Source: Bacteroidota bacterium
GTDB lineage: Bacteria > Bacteroidota > Bacteroidia > Chitinophagales > Chitinophagaceae
DNA: 8,081 bases
Direction of reading: 5' to 3'
NCBI GenBank assembly: GCA_947462495.1
Contig: CANHOY010000069.1
Location: 1 to 8,081 of the forward strand
Of this stretch, positions 5,986 to 8,081 are shown one piece after another. Position 1 is the first letter of the stretch. The number at the start of each line of letters is the position of its first letter. The notes under the pieces are model-generated. The model saw only the letters and a list, made by a program, of their open reading frames with translations, ran no database searches and had not been told where the DNA came from. The translations under genes were made by a program, and so were the position numbers.

Positions 5986-6537
5986 ATGGAAGAGAAAGAC
6001 ATCGACTTGACCGAACAAGCTGCACCAGCCCAAAATGAGGCAGAAAATACCCCGGAAACAGCCCCTGAAGAAACAGCGGCGCCTTTGAGTGAACTAGATC
6101 AATTAAAGGCAGATTTGGCCGAACAAAAGGATAAGTATTTGCGTTTAATGGCAGAGTTTGAAAACTTTAGAAGAAGAACAGCTAAGGAAAGATTAGAGCT
6201 AATTCAAACGGCTGGGAAAGATGTAATTGTTGCCATGCTGGAAGTGATGGACGATTGCGATAGAGCAGAAAAACAATTAAATAGTGCTGATGACCTGGCG
6301 GTACAAAAAGAAGGAATTCAATTGGTATTTAATAAAGTGCGTTCCACTTTGCAAGCAAAAGGGGTTACTGCGATGGAAAGTGTAGATAAAGATTTTAATG
6401 TGGAATTACACGAAGCCATCACTGAAATTCCCGTAACAGATGAATCTAAAAAAGGTAAAGTGGTGGATGAAATAACAAAAGGCTATCTATTAAATGATAA
6501 AATTATCCGCTTTGCAAAAGTGGTAGTTGGTAAATAA
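5986..6537 (+). CDS. grpE: Nucleotide exchange factor GrpE
   Basis: GrpE releases ADP from DnaK to reset the chaperone cycle, in the cytoplasm. The ATG at 5986 gives a 183-aa protein of usual length. The in-frame TTG at 5887 would add 33 residues read through the promoter and is rejected. The first 35 residues are an acidic, Glu/Ala/Pro-rich disordered tail. Next comes the long dimerising coiled coil (about 35-75) with YLRLMAEFENFRRRTAKE. A helical segment with MLEVMDDCDRA follows, then the C-terminal beta-wing with the family signature beginning FNVELHEAI and ending KIIRFAKVVVG (137-182). Only nine bases separate the stop from dnaJ, indicating one operon. dnaK is not in the window. Confidence 0.96.
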   Translation: MEEKDIDLTEQAAPAQNEAENTPETAPEETAAPLSELDQLKADLAEQKDKYLRLMAEFENFRRRTAKERLELIQTAGKDVIVAMLEVMDDCDRAEKQLNSADDLAVQKEGIQLVFNKVRSTLQAKGVTAMESVDKDFNVELHEAITEIPVTDESKKGKVVDEITKGYLLNDKIIRFAKVVVGK

Positions 6538-6546
6538 ATTAACACT

Positions 6547-7713
6547 ATGTCAAAGAGAGATTATTACGAAATATTAGGCGTCACAAAATCAGCTTCTACA
6601 GAGGAAATAAAAAAAGCCTATAGAAAAGTAGCTATGCAATTTCATCCAGATAGAAATCCGGGTGATAAGGCTGCAGAAGAAAAATTTAAAGAAGCCGCTT
6701 CTGCGTATGAAGTTTTAAGTGATGCCGATAAGAAAGCAAAGTATGATCGCTTTGGACATGCCGCATTTAGCCCAGGTGGTGGTGGCGGTGGCGGATTTAG
6801 CGGCGGCATGGACATGAATGATATTTTTAGTCAATTTGGTGATGTATTTGGGGAAGATGTTTTTGGAAGTTTTTTTGGCGGAGGTGGAGGAGGTCGCTCT
6901 AGATCCTCTCGATCTAGAGGACAAAGAGGAAGCAATTTAAGAATTAAACTTAAAATGAATTTTGAGGAAATTGCCAACGGAGCCAACAAACAAGTAAAAG
7001 TAAAAAAACATGTATTGTGTACCACTTGCGGAGGCAATGGTGCGAAAGATAAAAATAGTGTACAAACCTGCGGTACTTGTAACGGGGCTGGTCAAGTGAA
7101 AAGAGTGACCAATACTTTTTTAGGACAAATGCAAACGGTGAATACTTGTCCTACTTGTAATGGAGAAGGGAATACCGTTACTGCAAAATGTACGCCATGT
7201 AAGGGTGAAGGACGTGTGTATGGCGATGAAACCATTTCTATTGATATTCCAGCAGGTGTGCAAGATGGCATGCAATTGAGTATGTCTGGAAAAGGCAATG
7301 CAGGAGAGAGAGGCGGCAGTCCTGGAGATTTAATTATTATGATTGAAGAAGAGTCGCATGAAAGCTTACATAGAGACGGCTTAAATGTGGCTTATGATTT
7401 ATACATTACCATTCCTGATGCAGTTTTTGGCACCAGCGTCGAAGTGCCTACTATTGATGGTCGTGCTAAAATAAAAATTCCACCAGGAACTCAAAGTGGT
7501 AAAATATTTAGATTAAAAGGCAAAGGTTTTCCTGAAGTGCAAGGATATGGCAAAGGAGATCAACTGATTAATGTAAATATTTGGACGCCTCAACAAGTTA
7601 GTCCCGAAGAAAAAGCGGAGCTTGAGAAAATGCAATTAAGTGCTAATTTCCAACCCAAGCCTATTAAAGGAGATAAAAGTTTTTACGATAGAGTAAAAGA
7701 AGCGTTTAAATAA
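6547..7713 (+). CDS. dnaJ: Molecular chaperone DnaJ (type I Hsp40)
   Basis: DnaJ delivers unfolded clients to DnaK and stimulates its ATPase. The 388-aa protein is complete and canonical. The J domain (about 4-69) carries HPD at 33-35. A Gly/Phe region (about 77-117) has two poly-Gly runs and [18 protein letters not shown] short Ser/Arg linker (117-125) follows. The zinc-finger domain has four CxxCxGxG repeats starting at C158, C175, C201 and C215. The C-terminal substrate-binding domains include [12 protein letters not shown] and [17 protein letters not shown]. All eight zinc Cys are intact. It follows grpE by nine bases without its own visible promoter. A weak AT-rich hairpin lies 21 bases after the stop. 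Confidence 0.97.
   Translation: MSKRDYYEILGVTKSASTEEIKKAYRKVAMQFHPDRNPGDKAAEEKFKEAASAYEVLSDADKKAKYDRFGHAAFSPGGGGGGGFSGGMDMNDIFSQFGDVFGEDVFGSFFGGGGGGRSRSSRSRGQRGSNLRIKLKMNFEEIANGANKQVKVKKHVLCTTCGGNGAKDKNSVQTCGTCNGAGQVKRVTNTFLGQMQTVNTCPTCNGEGNTVTAKCTPCKGEGRVYGDETISIDIPAGVQDGMQLSMSGKGNAGERGGSPGDLIIMIEEESHESLHRDGLNVAYDLYITIPDAVFGTSVEVPTIDGRAKIKIPPGTQSGKIFRLKGKGFPEVQGYGKGDQLINVNIWTPQQVSPEEKAELEKMQLSANFQPKPIKGDKSFYDRVKEAFK
6897..6919. repeat. 9-bp inverted repeat inside dnaJ linker
   Basis: CTCTAGATC (6897-6905) and GATCTAGAG (6911-6919) form a perfect stem over a 5-base loop, within the Ser/Arg linker after the second poly-Gly run. The repeated Ser/Arg codons explain part of it. There is no T tract, so it is not a terminator; any regulatory role is unknown. 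Confidence 0.5.
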
Positions 7714-7733
7714 ATTAAAGAGTTAATGACTTA

Positions 7734-7761
7734 TTTACAAATAAAATTCTTTATTTGTAAA
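7734..7761. terminator. AT-rich hairpin after dnaJ, weak terminator candidate
   Basis: A perfect 12-bp stem (7734-7745 with 7750-7761, arm TTTACAAATAAA) has the loop ATTC. It lies 21 bases after the dnaJ stop. The stem has only one G/C pair and no long T tract follows, so it may terminate weakly or only mark the mRNA end. The rest of the 7714-7855 gap is AT-rich with no coding potential that I can see. Confidence 0.45.
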
Positions 7762-7823
7762 ATACTTCTAGCCCACATATTTCAGTCTTTTTATTTATTA
7801 AAATAAAATAAATCATCAGAAAT

Positions 7824-7866
7824 AATTGAAATAATGGATTATATTTTTTAATCCATTATTTCAATT
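7824..7866 (-). terminator. Long hairpin overlapping the hpt 3' end, probable terminator
   Basis: A perfect 17-bp stem (7824-7840 with 7850-7866, arm AATTGAAATAATGGATT) encloses a 9-base loop. Its right arm contains the hpt stop codon (7856-7858) and the last codons. On the minus strand it is followed by a T-rich but interrupted stretch (ATTTCTGATGATTTATTT). It is best read as the hpt terminator and may also stop any dnaJ read-through. Confidence 0.55.
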
Positions 7867-8081
7867 GATAAATGTCTTTAGAATTTCTGCCTAGTCCATC
7901 ATAATCAAGCCCATAACCCACCACGAATTTATTGGGGATGTCAAAGCAGCTATAATCTATATCCACTGGGTATTGACGGGCTTCTTTTTTATTGAGTAGC
8001 ACTGCTATTTTTATCGAAGCTGGGCTACTAGAAGCCAATTGAGGCAAATAATGGTGTAAGGTTTTGCCAGTATCAATGATA
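7856..8081 (-). CDS. hpt: Hypoxanthine phosphoribosyltransferase, C-terminal part (5' end outside window)
   Basis: Hpt salvages hypoxanthine (and often guanine) by joining it to PRPP to form IMP or GMP, in the cytoplasm. The frame stays open to the right edge, so the gene starts beyond base 8081; the visible 74 residues are the last part. They begin with IIDTGKTL, the end of the PRPP-binding loop (usual form EDIIDTGKT). Then come PASIKIAVLLNKKEA, the purine-contacting IPNKFVVGYGLDYDG and the usual terminus RNSKDIYQL. The TTG at 8047 is an internal Leu, not a start. It converges on dnaJ, and its stop codon lies within a hairpin. The identity is clear even from the fragment. Confidence 0.92.
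   Translation of the reverse strand, partial: IIDTGKTLHHYLPQLASSSPASIKIAVLLNKKEARQYPVDIDYSCFDIPNKFVVGYGLDYDGLGRNSKDIYQLK

Noticed and set aside
6775..6900. GGT/GGC-rich tracts in dnaJ as a possible phase-variable repeat
   Set aside because: They encode the normal Gly-rich part of the DnaJ G/F region, codons are mixed (GGT, GGC, GGA), and the frame is intact.

Overview
The window reads as an ordinary chromosomal housekeeping segment from a member of the Bacteroidota, most likely a low-GC Chitinophagaceae-type bacterium (the family level is inference). The evidence is a divergent Bacteroidota-type RNA polymerase omega subunit, a PorD/DUF4835 protein of the type IX secretion (gliding) lineage, and a DUF4296-like lipoprotein. 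Starts lack Shine-Dalgarno sequences and often sit behind A-rich leaders, and several promoters match the Bacteroidota -7 element TAnnTTTG.

Layout from left to right. Bases 1-1250 are the 3' part of rpsA (ribosomal protein S1), closed by a strong GCAA-loop terminator. Next come bamD (outer-membrane assembly lipoprotein) and rpoZ (omega), joined by an ATGA stop/start overlap. A hairpin terminator at about 2615-2658 separates them from a second ATGA-joined pair, porD (DUF4835) and a small DUF4296-like lipoprotein. A monocistronic peroxiredoxin (4004-4477) follows. It converges on a minus-strand rlmI-like 23S rRNA m5C methyltransferase (4687-5862). Between the two lies an unusual 87-bp tandem duplication in which each copy carries a GC-rich bidirectional terminator. 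The rlmI-like gene diverges from a grpE-dnaJ chaperone operon (5986-7713). dnaJ converges on the 3' end of a hypoxanthine phosphoribosyltransferase gene (hpt), which runs off the right edge. Two AT-rich hairpins lie in that gap.

Functionally the genes cover translation (S1, RlmI), transcription (omega), envelope biogenesis and secretion (BamD, PorD, DUF4296-like lipoprotein), redox defence (peroxiredoxin), protein folding (GrpE, DnaJ as DnaK co-chaperones) and purine salvage (Hpt). No mobile elements, CRISPR arrays, tRNA or rRNA genes are visible, and no gap without a gene exceeds 300 bases. I see no convincing undescribed system. The least ordinary items are the duplicated terminator cassette, the PorD-coupled small lipoprotein, and the terminator standing where many relatives carry coaBC.
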